NCBI RefSeq assembly: GCF_019331715.1
Contig: NZ_JAHBBG010000001.1
Span: 496,001 to 560,000, forward strand
Source: Bifidobacterium simiiventris
GTDB lineage: Bacteria; Actinomycetota; Actinomycetes; Actinomycetales; Bifidobacteriaceae
Direction of reading: 5' to 3'
DNA: 64,000 bases
The position numbers and the translations under genes are program-made. How positions within the stretch are numbered: position 1 is the stretch's first letter; each line of letters opens with the position of its first letter. Below the pieces are notes generated by a model. It was given only the letters and a program-made list of their open reading frames with translations, had not been told where the DNA came from and searched no databases. Shown in pieces: positions 19,582 to 28,116 of the stretch.

Positions 19582-20748
19582 TCACCGCAACGCCAACGCG
19601 GGTTGCAGGCGGGCGGCTTTAATGGCCGGTGCCAGCGAGCCGAACAATGACGTCGCACAGGCGGCCAGGCATGCGGCGAGCGCGGCATCCGTCGGATACC
19701 GCGATGGTTCCAGCGGCACGTCCAGCGTGAGCAAAGGCGGAACGACTGCGACGAGCACGGCCGATATGGCGATGCCGATTGCGGCGACCAATATGCCGAG
19801 CAGCAGCGACGAGCCGACCACCAATACGGCGATGGCGGTTCGCGTGGCACCGAGCGCTCGGCGAATGAGCAGTTCACGGGAACGCTGTTCGATGCCGGAC
19901 AGGCCGATGTTCACCAATCCGATGGCCGAGACCAACAGCAACAGCAATGCGGTGATCTCGGTGCCGACTTGCAGGAACAGCAATACCGAAGCATACGATT
20001 GCGCGCCGTCGACGCGAGACCATCCCGCCGCGACGCCGCCGATGGTATCGGCAAGCATATCGTTCAGGGCACCGACCACTTGTCGATCATCCAACTCGTC
20101 GCCATGCCAATATACCAACAACGATTGCGGACTCCACAGTTGCGGCGCGAACGTTGCAAGGCTCGCGGCGTTTACGTACAGTCTGGCATCACTTGCTCCA
20201 TCGTTGGCAACGCCGTTGATACGGGCGGAGACCTGTTGTGCGGAGCCGCGCATCCCGATCACCATCATGCCATCGTGCCGTCCGATCAGATTCGACGCGG
20301 CACGATTGGCAACGACCTCGACCGGAGCGAACCCGTCCGCGTCGGTGAGCCAACCGCCATCCACATTCATCGGGAATACGGCGAGCCTCTGGGCATCGGT
20401 CAATATGAACTCCGCGTGCATATCCGCGGACATGCCGTTCGACTCGGCACGAACCGTCAAATCGTCCTGCTGGTAGGCGACGCTCATCGCGCCGTCCGGG
20501 AATGCGGCCAAAGCATCCATGAGCGCAAGATCGGCGTTCGCGTTCCCCGGATCGGTGCCGTTGATCGTGGCGCACCATGTAGGTTCACGACCGTTCATCC
20601 TCGCATGCACCGCTTGAAGATAATCCGTTCCCAACGTGCCGATCAGTACCGAAGCGATCAGGGCGAGAATGCCGATCAGCATGGATATCGCGGTGAGCGC
20701 CGTACGCAACGGCGTGAGACGCAGATCGTTGACGATCATGCCGAGCAT
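19582..20748 (-). CDS. MacB-like ABC transporter permease
   Basis: ATG 20748 is chosen because AAGGAGGG lies 5 nt upstream, giving 388 residues. One membrane helix near the N-terminus (TALTAISMLIGILALIASVLIG) is followed by a large extracytoplasmic domain of ~200 residues. Three more helices form a C-terminal FtsX-type domain (ALLLLLVSAIGLVNIGLSGIEQRSRELLIRRALGATR, the family's hallmark). It overlaps the 3' end of the ATPase gene by 13 bp. With the ATPase, the adaptor lipoprotein and the next lipoprotein it forms a MacAB-like complex, perhaps exporting a peptide or sensing an envelope insult. Confidence 0.85.
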   Translation of the reverse strand: MLGMIVNDLRLTPLRTALTAISMLIGILALIASVLIGTLGTDYLQAVHARMNGREPTWCATINGTDPGNANADLALMDALAAFPDGAMSVAYQQDDLTVRAESNGMSADMHAEFILTDAQRLAVFPMNVDGGWLTDADGFAPVEVVANRAASNLIGRHDGMMVIGMRGSAQQVSARINGVANDGASDARLYVNAASLATFAPQLWSPQSLLVYWHGDELDDRQVVGALNDMLADTIGGVAAGWSRVDGAQSYASVLLFLQVGTEITALLLLLVSAIGLVNIGLSGIEQRSRELLIRRALGATRTAIAVLVVGSSLLLGILVAAIGIAISAVLVAVVPPLLTLDVPLEPSRYPTDAALAACLAACATSLFGSLAPAIKAARLQPALALR

Positions 20749-21476
20749 CGCAACCCTCCTTGGCTCATGTGCAGCACACGTTCGCATCGTGCGGCGAGTC
20801 GCGGGTCATGAGTGACAAGAATCAACGTGGTACCGTGATCGCGTATCTGGTGAAACAGCATGTCGGCCACCATACGTCCGGTGACCGTGTCCAAGGCACC
20901 GGTCGGTTCATCGCAGATCACCAGATCGGGGTTCGCGACCAACGCCCGGGCAATCGCCACACGTTGCTGCTCGCCGCCCGAAAGCCGCGAAGGCCTATCC
21001 TTGGCACGATCCCGCAGACCGACTTCGGCCAATCTGCGCATGGCGATCCGTCGTTGCGCCAAACGTCTCGCACGCCCTTGGTATTGCAACGGAAGCGCCA
21101 CGTTCTCCCACACGTTCAGATGATCGATCAGCGAGTAGTTCTGGAAGACAAAACCGATATGCCCGTTGCGTAGTTTCGCGCGCCGCGCGTCCGAGCAACG
21201 TGACATGTCCTCACCGGCGAAGCGCAGTTCACCGGTGAAGTCGACGTTGAGCAGCCCGATGATCGACGCAAGGCTGGTTTTTCCTGAGCCGGATGCCCCG
21301 ACGATCGCCGTGGAGGTGCCGCGTTGGAACGTCGCCGTCACATCGTCTACGGTGATCAGTCTGCCGCCTCGTGGCAAACGTATGCCTGCGCTCACGTGGT
21401 CAAGCGAGATCAGCGGCTCCGACATCGTTTGGAGACGATGTTCGTCGGATGAAACGCCGCACACGTTCACGGTCAT
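20736..21476 (-). CDS. MacB/LolD-type ABC transporter ATP-binding protein
   Basis: The 246-residue product has Walker [11 protein letters not shown]-loop FVFQNYSLIDHL, signature [15 protein letters not shown], Walker B LVICDEPTGALD and H-loop VTHD, all typical of the MacB/LolD class. It starts at an ATGA overlap with the adaptor gene, so translation is coupled. It powers the FtsX-like permease encoded next. A downstream in-frame ATG (MSEPLISLDH) would give a more typical N-terminus, because the first ~17 residues are not conserved-looking. Confidence 0.88.
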   Translation of the reverse strand: MTVNVCGVSSDEHRLQTMSEPLISLDHVSAGIRLPRGGRLITVDDVTATFQRGTSTAIVGASGSGKTSLASIIGLLNVDFTGELRFAGEDMSRCSDARRAKLRNGHIGFVFQNYSLIDHLNVWENVALPLQYQGRARRLAQRRIAMRRLAEVGLRDRAKDRPSRLSGGEQQRVAIARALVANPDLVICDEPTGALDTVTGRMVADMLFHQIRDHGTTLILVTHDPRLAARCERVLHMSQGGLRCSA

Positions 21477-22477
21477 GATCCGACCGACTGAGGGACGAGA
21501 TTCGGCGCTGCCGCGGATACCTCATCCCCCTCCCGCAATCCGGACATGATGATGATCGAAGTGCCGTCCGAGGCTCCCAAGGTCACTTTGACCTTCTCGA
21601 AACCGTCGTCGGTTTTCTTCAACACTTCGCCCGAACCGCTCCGCCCGGCCACGGCCGTGATCGGCACGATCAGCGATCGCTCGGTCTGCGGTGCCCGTAA
21701 TACGGTGGTGACGCTTTGCCCAGTGCGCGCGGACACGTCTTTGGGGAACAGGCACTGCATGGTCGATGACGACGATTGAGGCACCAACGAGGACCCCGCC
21801 GCACCATCATCCCCAGATTGCGTCGCGTCGGAGGAATCGTCGCCGCCGGCGATGGTTCCGGCTCCGATCGCAACGACGTTTCTGGCATCATCGTCGTCCG
21901 GAATCACGGCGGCGATGCCGTTCGTCGCGCCATCCGCGGTATCGTCTGCCGAAAACGCAGCCACGGATGTTTCCACGACGGCCAAGCAGTCCGTCGGCCC
22001 CTGGCCGTCGCGTATCTGGAACCGCCCCCGCAACACGGTGTCGATCCCCACGGTTTTCAGCAGCGCCGAAGCATCCACGGTGGACGACATGCCGGTATAT
22101 CGGATGGAGAACACCGGATAGTGCGCGGCGACGTCATTGGCGTCGGCCACGGCCTCGACCACTCCATCTACGGGCGATGCGATCCTGGTTCCTCCGACCC
22201 AGCCGAGCACGGCATCCGCCGTCACATAGGCGCCAAGTTCCACGGTTGGGCGGAACCAGCCGCGCACAGGGGCGATGACCGTGAATGCAGCGGCGGAACG
22301 CACCACGTCGGTGAATGAGGCGACCGGAACCAGTGCTCCTTTGGTCACACTCACCGTCCGGATCTCCGGAGCGGACGTATCGATCTGTGCGGATGAGCCG
22401 ACCGGTACGGACGAGCATCCGCATAATGCGATCGCGAGTGCTCCTGCACCCGCTATCGCACCCATTCCTCGATTCAT
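21473..22477 (-). CDS. Periplasmic-adaptor-like lipoprotein (MacA/HlyD type)
   Basis: The product is 334 residues from ATG 22477 (GGTGA upstream); a GTG three codons earlier is possible. The N-terminus ends in ALCGCSS, a lipobox. The mature part has barrel-sandwich-like strands (FTVIAPVRGWFRPTVELGAYVTADAVLGWVGGTRIASPVDGVVEAV) split by an unusual Asp/Ser/Gly-rich insert (about residues 175-240). The C-terminal β-domain ends with GFEKVKVTLGASDGTSIIIMSGLREGDEV, as in MacA-type adaptors. In a Gram-positive it probably couples the ABC pump to substrate at the outer membrane face. Confidence 0.75.
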   Translation of the reverse strand: MNRGMGAIAGAGALAIALCGCSSVPVGSSAQIDTSAPEIRTVSVTKGALVPVASFTDVVRSAAAFTVIAPVRGWFRPTVELGAYVTADAVLGWVGGTRIASPVDGVVEAVADANDVAAHYPVFSIRYTGMSSTVDASALLKTVGIDTVLRGRFQIRDGQGPTDCLAVVETSVAAFSADDTADGATNGIAAVIPDDDDARNVVAIGAGTIAGGDDSSDATQSGDDGAAGSSLVPQSSSSTMQCLFPKDVSARTGQSVTTVLRAPQTERSLIVPITAVAGRSGSGEVLKKTDDGFEKVKVTLGASDGTSIIIMSGLREGDEVSAAAPNLVPQSVGS

Positions 22478-22505
22478 GACGTTCACCGGATCATCACCGC
22501 CATCA

Positions 22506-23048
22506 TCAGGAATCCTGCCGAGCGAGGATACTCAGGCATGCACCCGCATCGAAATTTTGCTTCAGCCCCGACATATCACCCAGTTCGGCCGCGTCGAGCG
22601 CATTGACGAAGCGACGATCCGGGTCCTCGACATGGGCTTGGTACCAGTCCGTATCGAGCACCCGCCGCAATTCGGCGATGGATGTCTGAGCCTGTTGCGG
22701 GTCGGATTGCACATGGTCCAGAACATCCTTCTCCACCGAGCACATCCAGAAAAAGTACGCCTGGCTTGCCCCGCTGCCCCGCTCATACAGCACCGGATCG
22801 CCGTTCTCGTCGGTACTGCCGGTTTTGGTCATATCCTGCGGAAAGCGATCCCCGTTCTTCAGTTCGAACGGAAAGGACGACACGGTCTTCCGATACTCCT
22901 GATTGGCCTTGTCCCAATTCATAAAACGAGAATCGGGCTCGGAACCACCGTCAATCGCAGCCATTCCACCTGACGGCGCGCAGCCGGACAACGTAACGAG
23001 CAAGATTAATCCGGCCGCAGCCAATGGCATCATGCCTGATTTACGCAT
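22506..23048 (-). CDS. Small lipoprotein of the MacAB-like operon, unknown function
   Basis: The product is 180 residues from ATG 23048, chosen because GGGA sits 6 nt upstream; an ATG 6 bp earlier leaves no spacing. The signal ends in VTLSGCAPS, a clear lipobox. The mature part is hydrophilic, with YRKTVSSFPFELKNGDRFPQDM, AYFFWMCSVEKDVLDHV and two conserved-looking Cys residues (WMCSV and AGACLS) that could pair. It is the first gene of the operon lipoprotein-adaptor-ATPase-permease and faces the two-component system. No family is recognised; a sensor or substrate-capture role is a guess. Confidence 0.7.
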   Translation of the reverse strand: MRKSGMMPLAAAGLILLVTLSGCAPSGGMAAIDGGSEPDSRFMNWDKANQEYRKTVSSFPFELKNGDRFPQDMTKTGSTDENGDPVLYERGSGASQAYFFWMCSVEKDVLDHVQSDPQQAQTSIAELRRVLDTDWYQAHVEDPDRRFVNALDAAELGDMSGLKQNFDAGACLSILARQDS

Positions 23049-23165
23049 ATGCATTCCCGCCGTTCAGATATGCAACGTGCCGGACCAATATGATTTGCAT
23101 GCCGTATTATCTTGTCCCATACGTCCATACTTGTTGTTCCTTTCCTCTTTGAAGTGGTATGCTGG

Positions 23166-23184
23166 CAACGTCTTGCAAACGTTG
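23166..23184. promoter_or_regulatory. Candidate regulator-binding palindrome between lipoprotein and response regulator
   Basis: The inverted repeat CAACGT-7 nt-ACGTTG lies in the ~200-bp divergent region between the MacAB-like operon and the two-component genes. NarL/LuxR-type regulators bind such repeats, so it may be an autoregulatory site. Evidence is limited to the palindrome and its position. Confidence 0.3.
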
Positions 23185-23246
23185 TCTATATCGTATGGAT
23201 ATGCGAATTCCGTTCGCAATCTTTCATAGTCCAAAGGATGACATCA

Positions 23247-23918
23247 ATGATGACCACATCACCGCAGACAACGCATTCGATTGCAATAGTCGATAATGAC
23301 GTGCTTTCGATTCACGCTCTCGCATCGCTTCTCGGACGAACCGGATCATTCGGCATTCTGTGGACCGAACGCAACGGACAGTCCGCGCTCGAACATGTTC
23401 GACGTTCCGTCGCCGGCATGAGGCCACTGCCCGAACTCATATTGGTGGATATGTCGATGAAAGGTTTATCCGGAATCGATCTATGTGAAGCGCTGCGTTA
23501 TGAAAATGGCAGGATAATACTGCTCGGCATCACATCGTACGAGCCATCAGCATATTACGACGAGGCACGGCGCGTTGGAATGCAGGGAGTGATGCCAAAA
23601 GAAAAAATCGGACGGCTGGAAAACGTCATGACGGCACTGCTCGAAGCGGATCCGACATTCGGTGCTCAATTCGATGACCCGCATACCGCGCATCTTCGTT
23701 TGACGTCAACCGGCAAACCATTCGTATTGTTATTATCCGCGCGTGAAAAAGACATCCTTTCGCTCAGCTCACAAGGATATTCCTCCGAACAAATCGCACA
23801 TTCTTTGGGAATCACGGCGTCGACCGTCAAAACTCATATCGCCCATGCCGTACATAAATTAGGCGTCGGCAGCAAACGAGAAGCAATCGCCCTATGGTCA
23901 CGGAAAGTACATGCATGA
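23247..23918 (+). CDS. Response regulator, NarL/LuxR family
   Basis: The product is 223 residues from ATG 23247, which has AAAGG about 9 nt upstream; ATG 23238 and 23250 are alternatives. The receiver domain has the phospho-acceptor Asp in LILVDMSMKGLSG and the conserved Lys in GVMPKEK. The C-terminal LuxR-type helix-turn-helix is LSAREKDILSLSSQGYSSEQIAHSLGITASTVKTHIAHAVHKLGV. Its stop overlaps the kinase start (ATGA). It probably activates the divergent MacAB-like operon. Codon use here is more AT-rich than the window average. Confidence 0.88.
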   Translation: MMTTSPQTTHSIAIVDNDVLSIHALASLLGRTGSFGILWTERNGQSALEHVRRSVAGMRPLPELILVDMSMKGLSGIDLCEALRYENGRIILLGITSYEPSAYYDEARRVGMQGVMPKEKIGRLENVMTALLEADPTFGAQFDDPHTAHLRLTSTGKPFVLLLSAREKDILSLSSQGYSSEQIAHSLGITASTVKTHIAHAVHKLGVGSKREAIALWSRKVHA

Positions 23919-25108
23919 CACGAATACCGAATATCATGACATCGGCATTACAGCGGTATCAGCACAACCAAACTCTTGCCATACTATGCACGATAGTCAC
24001 GGGATACTCACTGCTGCAATTCTCAATCATGAAGCCTGAAAACATCTGGCAGTGGTCGGTTGCCATCATCCAGTCGCTGACGTTAATGACACTGCCGTGT
24101 ATTCCGGTAATCAGCGGCTATGCCGAAATAACACTATTTGCGATTCTTCTCGCAAGCCCATCATCATATGGGCGGTCCATTCTCGAGATAGGGGTGTGTT
24201 TCGTCCTTGGATTATTCGCATATATCGGCAGACCACGGCATATCATATTCCCCGTCGTGCTCGCGGCCTGCACCCTGCTATGGCACAATTATCTATTGTT
24301 CAGGCAATGGACAACGTTCTCCTTGATGAATATGGGACTCACATTCATATTCGCTGCCATGTCATACGTTTTCGGGTTCATTCTTCACGTCCATGAGGAA
24401 AATGAGCGGCTTGCAATACGACAGCGGCAACAGGACATCGAATACCACCATATTCGGCAAGCCGAACAGCAGCTTCTCTTGGCCCGCGACCTGCATGACT
24501 CAATAACGGGAGATTTGACGGGAATCATATTGCTGGCGCAACAGAATATCGACGACGGTACGACGCAGGATCCTCGTTTGACCGATATCATGCATCTCAG
24601 CGAGCATGCGTTACGCAACATTCGCACCATGATAAGCACGCTCAGCGAAACGACCCATGCCGATCATCCAGCGTCAAAACATGCATGGACCGACATTCGT
24701 CGATCCATAGGAGAAGGGCAAGAGAATCTTAAAAGACACGGATTCACCGGTCATATCGATATCAGCGTAGACGCATCTCCATGCATTGAAGATGCAACGG
24801 GCACTGAAATAGTGCATTTAATTACCGAAATATTCGCCAATATTCTTCGCCACGGTTCAGCCGAATCAAACTATTACATGATAGTCACGGAAAACGATGA
24901 CGCTGTTACCATCACACAGACCAACACCGTCAAGGAAAAGATGGTGTCTAATCTGCCAGCTTCCGGAGAAGGGCTACGCATGCATCATATGATAATCACA
25001 TCCCTTGGAGGCGAATTACGGTTTAACAGCGAAGATAATGAATGGACTTTATATGCTCTCATTCCATTACATCATGGCTCATATCCACGCAAAAACATAG
25101 ACGAATAA
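23915..25108 (+). CDS. Sensor histidine kinase (HisKA_3 type)
   Basis: The product is 397 residues from the ATGA overlap at 23915. Five or six membrane helices fill residues ~20-160 (for example LAILCTIVTGYSLLQFSI, ILEIGVCFVLGLFAYI, MGLTFIFAAMSYVFGFILHV) with almost no extracytoplasmic loop, so the signal is probably sensed in the membrane. The phosphorylated His is in LARDLHDSITGDLTGIILLAQQN. The ATPase domain has a N-box in EIFANILRHG and a G-box in ASGEGLRMHH. This 'intramembrane-sensing' layout often goes with an ABC transporter, here the divergent MacAB-like genes. Confidence 0.87.
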   Translation: MTRIPNIMTSALQRYQHNQTLAILCTIVTGYSLLQFSIMKPENIWQWSVAIIQSLTLMTLPCIPVISGYAEITLFAILLASPSSYGRSILEIGVCFVLGLFAYIGRPRHIIFPVVLAACTLLWHNYLLFRQWTTFSLMNMGLTFIFAAMSYVFGFILHVHEENERLAIRQRQQDIEYHHIRQAEQQLLLARDLHDSITGDLTGIILLAQQNIDDGTTQDPRLTDIMHLSEHALRNIRTMISTLSETTHADHPASKHAWTDIRRSIGEGQENLKRHGFTGHIDISVDASPCIEDATGTEIVHLITEIFANILRHGSAESNYYMIVTENDDAVTITQTNTVKEKMVSNLPASGEGLRMHHMIITSLGGELRFNSEDNEWTLYALIPLHHGSYPRKNIDE

Positions 25109-25182
25109 CCGTCAAACGTATCTGTCTGATTGGAAAACCGCTGCAATAACTTCTGACAGGAGTAACGCCAGAGAAAGCAAGC

Positions 25183-25437
25183 ATGATTATGAGCACGACG
25201 AAAGAAGAATCGGACGGTATCTACCCTCAGATCGGACAGGCGCTGGTACGGGCGCGCAAGGAATCGGGACTGACGCAGGACCAGCTGGCGGAACGGTCGC
25301 GGGTGTCGCGCATCACCATCGCGCGCATCGAAAACGCGCGCATCAACCCGTCGTTCAAAACGCTCGAAGCGCTGGCTCACGGCATGGGCCGCACCCTCAC
25401 CATCGATTTCACGCCCGCCGACGACATAACTGATTAG
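25183..25437 (+). CDS. XRE-family helix-turn-helix protein
   Basis: The 84-residue product consists of one Cro/CI-type HTH (IGQALVRARKESGLTQDQLAERSRVSRITIARIENARINPSFKTLEALAHGMG) and a short tail. A second ATG two codons on is possible; GAGAAAG lies upstream. Proteins of this kind act as antitoxin-like or housekeeping repressors. No toxin gene follows; the tandem hairpin repeat at 25448-25650 comes next, and the MNT/HEPN pair lies beyond it on the other strand. Confidence 0.8.
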   Translation: MIMSTTKEESDGIYPQIGQALVRARKESGLTQDQLAERSRVSRITIARIENARINPSFKTLEALAHGMGRTLTIDFTPADDITD

Positions 25438-25447
25438 CATTTCGGTT

Positions 25448-25650
25448 CGGCGTGGCAAAACGGATAGACTATAGCAAAAACACCACGCCGACAGGCATCC
25501 CAGCGAAGCAATCAGGCGAAGAACTAGCCGTTTTGCAACGCTGGGACAGCCAAGCGTGGCGAAATGAACAGACCGTTGCAAAAGCACCACGCCGACAGAG
25601 GTCTCAGCGGGGCAATACGGCAACGGACTAACCAATCTGCCACGCTGAGA
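25448..25650. repeat. Two tandem ~105-bp units, each with two hairpins
   Basis: Unit 1 has a hairpin with arms CGGCGTGG (25448) and CCACGCCG (25483-25490), then one with arms TCCCAGCG (25498-25505) and CGCTGGGA (25539-25546). Unit 2 repeats this with arms near 25554 and 25587, then TCTCAGCG (25602-25609) and CGCTGAGA (25643-25650). The C-to-T change in one arm is matched by G-to-A in the other. The stretch lies between the convergent XRE and HEPN genes and may also serve as a terminator for both. Confidence 0.75.
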
Positions 25651-25701
25651 GATGGCCGTGAGAGAGATGGCCGTGCCAAGAGACAGCCAGGCTAAGAGCA
25701 C

Positions 25702-26103
25702 CTATTCGGTCAGCATTGCACCGTATCGCTCGACCAGCCCTTGATCCACACGCTCGAATTCGGGAATATAGTCGGCGATGATCGCATCCACCAAGCGCAA
25801 CGCCTTGTCCGCGTCGTAGATATGCGCCGAATCGTTGCGGTCTCGTAGCATGCGCAACCATGTCGTCTCATCCACGAAGTCGTAATACTGGAACGCGGTT
25901 TTCAACACGTCGCGGGGCGAGCCGAAGGTCGACACCGGATCACCTTCGTATGCGAGCAGCGCATTGAACAGCTTCCAGCCGAGTTCGAACTGCAACTCAA
26001 ACTTGTCGATCACGCCGCTCTGCACGAACTCATTGCTGAGGTCCTGGTCGGGAGCCTGACGCAACGAACGCAGGGCAGAGGCGTAGTTCTCATACTTTTT
26101 CAT
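25702..26103 (-). CDS. HEPN-domain protein, putative toxin of a MNT/HEPN pair
   Basis: The product is 133 residues from ATG 26103, with AAAGG upstream. It resembles nucleotidyltransferase-substrate-binding (HI0074/HepT-like) proteins: a helical fold with FELQFELGWKLFNALL and the motif RNDSAHIY, which fits the RX4HXY motif of HepT ribonuclease toxins, including the Tyr that MntA antitoxins modify with AMP. It overlaps the upstream nucleotidyltransferase gene by 14 bp, the usual arrangement of these modules. Toxicity is inferred, not shown. Confidence 0.8.
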   Translation of the reverse strand: MKKYENYASALRSLRQAPDQDLSNEFVQSGVIDKFELQFELGWKLFNALLAYEGDPVSTFGSPRDVLKTAFQYYDFVDETTWLRMLRDRNDSAHIYDADKALRLVDAIIADYIPEFERVDQGLVERYGAMLTE

Positions 26104-26377
26104 AGAGGACCTTTCCGGTCGTCGCGATTTCGTCGCGCAGTTCGTCGGTGATCGGCTCATCCAGATTGATCACGTCGATTTTGAGCAGCGACCACAGGTC
26201 ATCCTGCAACCGCCGGTACAAACGATCGAAATCGGGACATCCGGCGATCGCGATGTCGATGTCGCTTTTCGGGCGCGCGGCACCCTTGGCCCGCGAGCCG
26301 AACAGCACGACCTTCGCAGCTCCCGCGGCGACGGCGAACTCTACGATCTGTCGATACACGTCCTCAATCGGAATCAT
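26090..26377 (-). CDS. Minimal nucleotidyltransferase (MNT), putative antitoxin
   Basis: The product is 95 residues from ATG 26377, which has AAGGAG 6 nt upstream. It has the polymerase-beta-like signature VVLFGSRAKGAARPKSDIDIAIAG: GS followed by DxD, with both metal-binding Asp residues intact. In MntA/HepT pairs the enzyme adds AMP to the HEPN partner and neutralises it. It is encoded first and overlaps its partner. A run of ten C residues lies ~55 bp upstream. Confidence 0.82.
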   Translation of the reverse strand: MIPIEDVYRQIVEFAVAAGAAKVVLFGSRAKGAARPKSDIDIAIAGCPDFDRLYRRLQDDLWSLLKIDVINLDEPITDELRDEIATTGKVLYEKV

Positions 26378-26432
26378 GGTCATCTCCTTGCCGTTGCCGT
26401 CGGCTCCCATTGTAAAACATCGAAAACAACAG

Positions 26433-26442
26433 CCCCCCCCCC
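26433..26442. other. Homopolymer run of ten C
   Basis: Ten consecutive C residues lie in the short divergent region between the MNT gene (start 26377) and the decayed ABC exporter frame (26453). Such runs slip during replication, so the length may vary between cells; it is also a place where read errors are common. Confidence 0.7.
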
Positions 26443-26452
26443 GCGGCGTACC

Positions 26453-27049
26453 ATGAGGCGCGTGAGTGCTGTAGGTATGCGGAATGTGTTGGGGAATGTG
26501 GGCGCGCAGCTGCGCGATGCCACTGTCACGACCGCGTTGGGGCGACTCGGCGCGACCAGCATGACGTTTCAGGACTTCACCCGACTAGAGGTCACCGTAC
26601 GCGAGTTCATCGACCCGACCGGGCGGAAAACGGACCGGCAACTCTGGGACGGACTTGCCCGCGCCCGCGCCGACACCTATATCGCCGGCCAGCCGAACGG
26701 ACTGGACACCCAGCTCGGCGCGCAATGGGGCGGCATCGGCCTGTCCGGTGGCCAATGGCAACGCCTCGCGTTGGCACGCACGTTCCTGTCCGACCAGCCG
26801 CTGTGGATACTGGACGAGCCGACCGCCGCGGTGGACGCGACTGCCGAAGCCGCGATCTACCACGACCTGACCGAGAACCGGCCGAAAGACACCACCGTGA
26901 TCGTCATCAGCCACCGACCGCACGTGCTGGCCCATATGGACCGGATCGTCGTGCTTGATCGCGGCCGCATCGCCGAAACCGGTACGTACGACCAGCTCAT
27001 CGCGGGTCACGGCATGTTCAGCCGACTGGCGCACGACAGTCTGGAGTAA
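26453..27049 (+). pseudogene. ABC exporter ATPase fragment lacking Walker A
   Basis: The 198-codon frame keeps only the C-terminal half of a lipid/peptide-exporter-type ABC ATPase. It has the Q-loop MTFQDFTRLEVTVREFI, signature GLSGGQWQRLALARTFL, Walker B LWILDEPTAAVD, H-loop VISHRP and the typical end GTYDQLIAGHGMFSRLAHDSLE. The membrane domain and Walker A are missing, and the first ~35 residues do not resemble the family. Without Walker A it cannot bind ATP alone. It is most likely a remnant left by a deletion ending near the poly-C run. Confidence 0.75.
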
Positions 27050-27196
27050 GTGGTTTTTGATTGGTATCGTGCTGCCGCACGATGCTGTGTTGTTGGCGGC
27101 GCTGGCGCGCCGCAGTACCCCAACCCGCCCGGCCTGCGCCGGGCACCCTCCCCTGAGAGGGGAGGGAATGTTCTCAATCCTCGGACCATCAACGAA

Positions 27197-27235
27197 ATCG
27201 CCCGTGGACAGTTCAATGAACTATCCACGGGCGAT
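27197..27235 (-). terminator. Long hairpin downstream of the amino-acid ABC ATPase
   Basis: The 39-nt stem-loop has arms ATCGCCCGTGGACAGTTCA and TGAACTATCCACGGGCGAT (one mismatch). On the minus strand it is followed by TTCGTTGATGG, and it lies 29 bp past the ATPase stop. The rest of the 214-bp gap (27050-27196) holds GC-rich inverted segments (CCCTCCCCTGAGAGGGGAGGG) of the dispersed-repeat type. Confidence 0.65.
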
Positions 27236-27263
27236 GGGCACCGAGGTAAATTTGACAGCCTTC

Positions 27264-28094
27264 TTACAGCACGTGCTGTAAGAAGTCCTTGAAGCGGGGT
27301 TCGGTGGGGTGGTCGATGATGTCGGGGCCGCCTTGTTCGACGACCACGCCGCCGTCCATGAAGACGACCTGATCGGCGACCTCGCGGGCGAAGCCGATCT
27401 CATGCGTGACGACGATCATCGTCATGCCCTCCTTGGCGAGCGAGAGCATCACGTTGAGCACTTCGCCGACCAGTTCCGGGTCGAGCGCCGAGGTCGGCTC
27501 GTCGAACAGCATGATCTCGGGCTTCATGGCGAGCGCACGCGCGATGGCGACACGCTGCTGCTGGCCGCCGGACAGTTCGGACGGGTAGTAGTCGAGCCGC
27601 TCCCCCAAGCCGACGCGCTGCAGCTCAGCGACGGCGAGTTCGCGCGCCTCGGCCTTGTTCATGTGCTTGACGTGCACGGGCGCTTCCATCACGTTTTCGA
27701 TGGCGGTCATGTGCGGGAACAGGTTGAACCGCTGGAACACCATGCCAAGCTTGGAACGCTGCGCGGCGACGGCCTTGTCGTCCAAGGTCTGCCAGATCTC
27801 GCGGCCGTCGGCATCGGTGCGACCGGTTCGCTTGTAGCGGATCAGTTCGCCGTCGACTTCGATCTCGCCGCCAGTCAGCGTCTCAAGCTGGTTGATCAGG
27901 CGCAGGAACGTGGACTTGCCCGAGCCGGAGGGGCCGAGGATTACGGTGACGGTGCCGGGCATGACGGTCATGTCGACGCCCTTCAACACGTGCAGCGAGC
28001 CGAACGCCTTGTGCACGCCGGTGGCCTTGACGGCCGGAACGACACCGGCGGTGGAGGCCACAGAAGCCGCGGAAGTCGTAATGTTGTCAGTCAT
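27264..28094 (-). CDS. Polar amino acid ABC transporter ATP-binding protein
   Basis: The product is 276 residues from ATG 28094; a GTG four codons earlier is possible, but GGGGAG is almost adjacent to it. Walker A is [10 protein letters not shown]-loop [21 protein letters not shown], signature [15 protein letters not shown] and Walker [15 protein letters not shown], all typical of GlnQ/HisP-type ATPases of polar amino-acid importers. An N-terminal Ala/Thr-rich extension of ~25 residues is dispensable-looking. It ends the operon of two binding proteins, one permease and this ATPase. Confidence 0.9.
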   Translation of the reverse strand: MTDNITTSAASVASTAGVVPAVKATGVHKAFGSLHVLKGVDMTVMPGTVTVILGPSGSGKSTFLRLINQLETLTGGEIEVDGELIRYKRTGRTDADGREIWQTLDDKAVAAQRSKLGMVFQRFNLFPHMTAIENVMEAPVHVKHMNKAEARELAVAELQRVGLGERLDYYPSELSGGQQQRVAIARALAMKPEIMLFDEPTSALDPELVGEVLNVMLSLAKEGMTMIVVTHEIGFAREVADQVVFMDGGVVVEQGGPDIIDHPTEPRFKDFLQHVL

Positions 28095-28116
28095 CTTCAA
28101 TGCCACTCCCCTCGGC

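Noticed and set aside
25702-27049. Restriction or CRISPR-type defence island around the MNT/HEPN pair
   Set aside because: Only the two-gene pair and a decayed ABC gene are present; no nuclease, methylase or cas gene was found.
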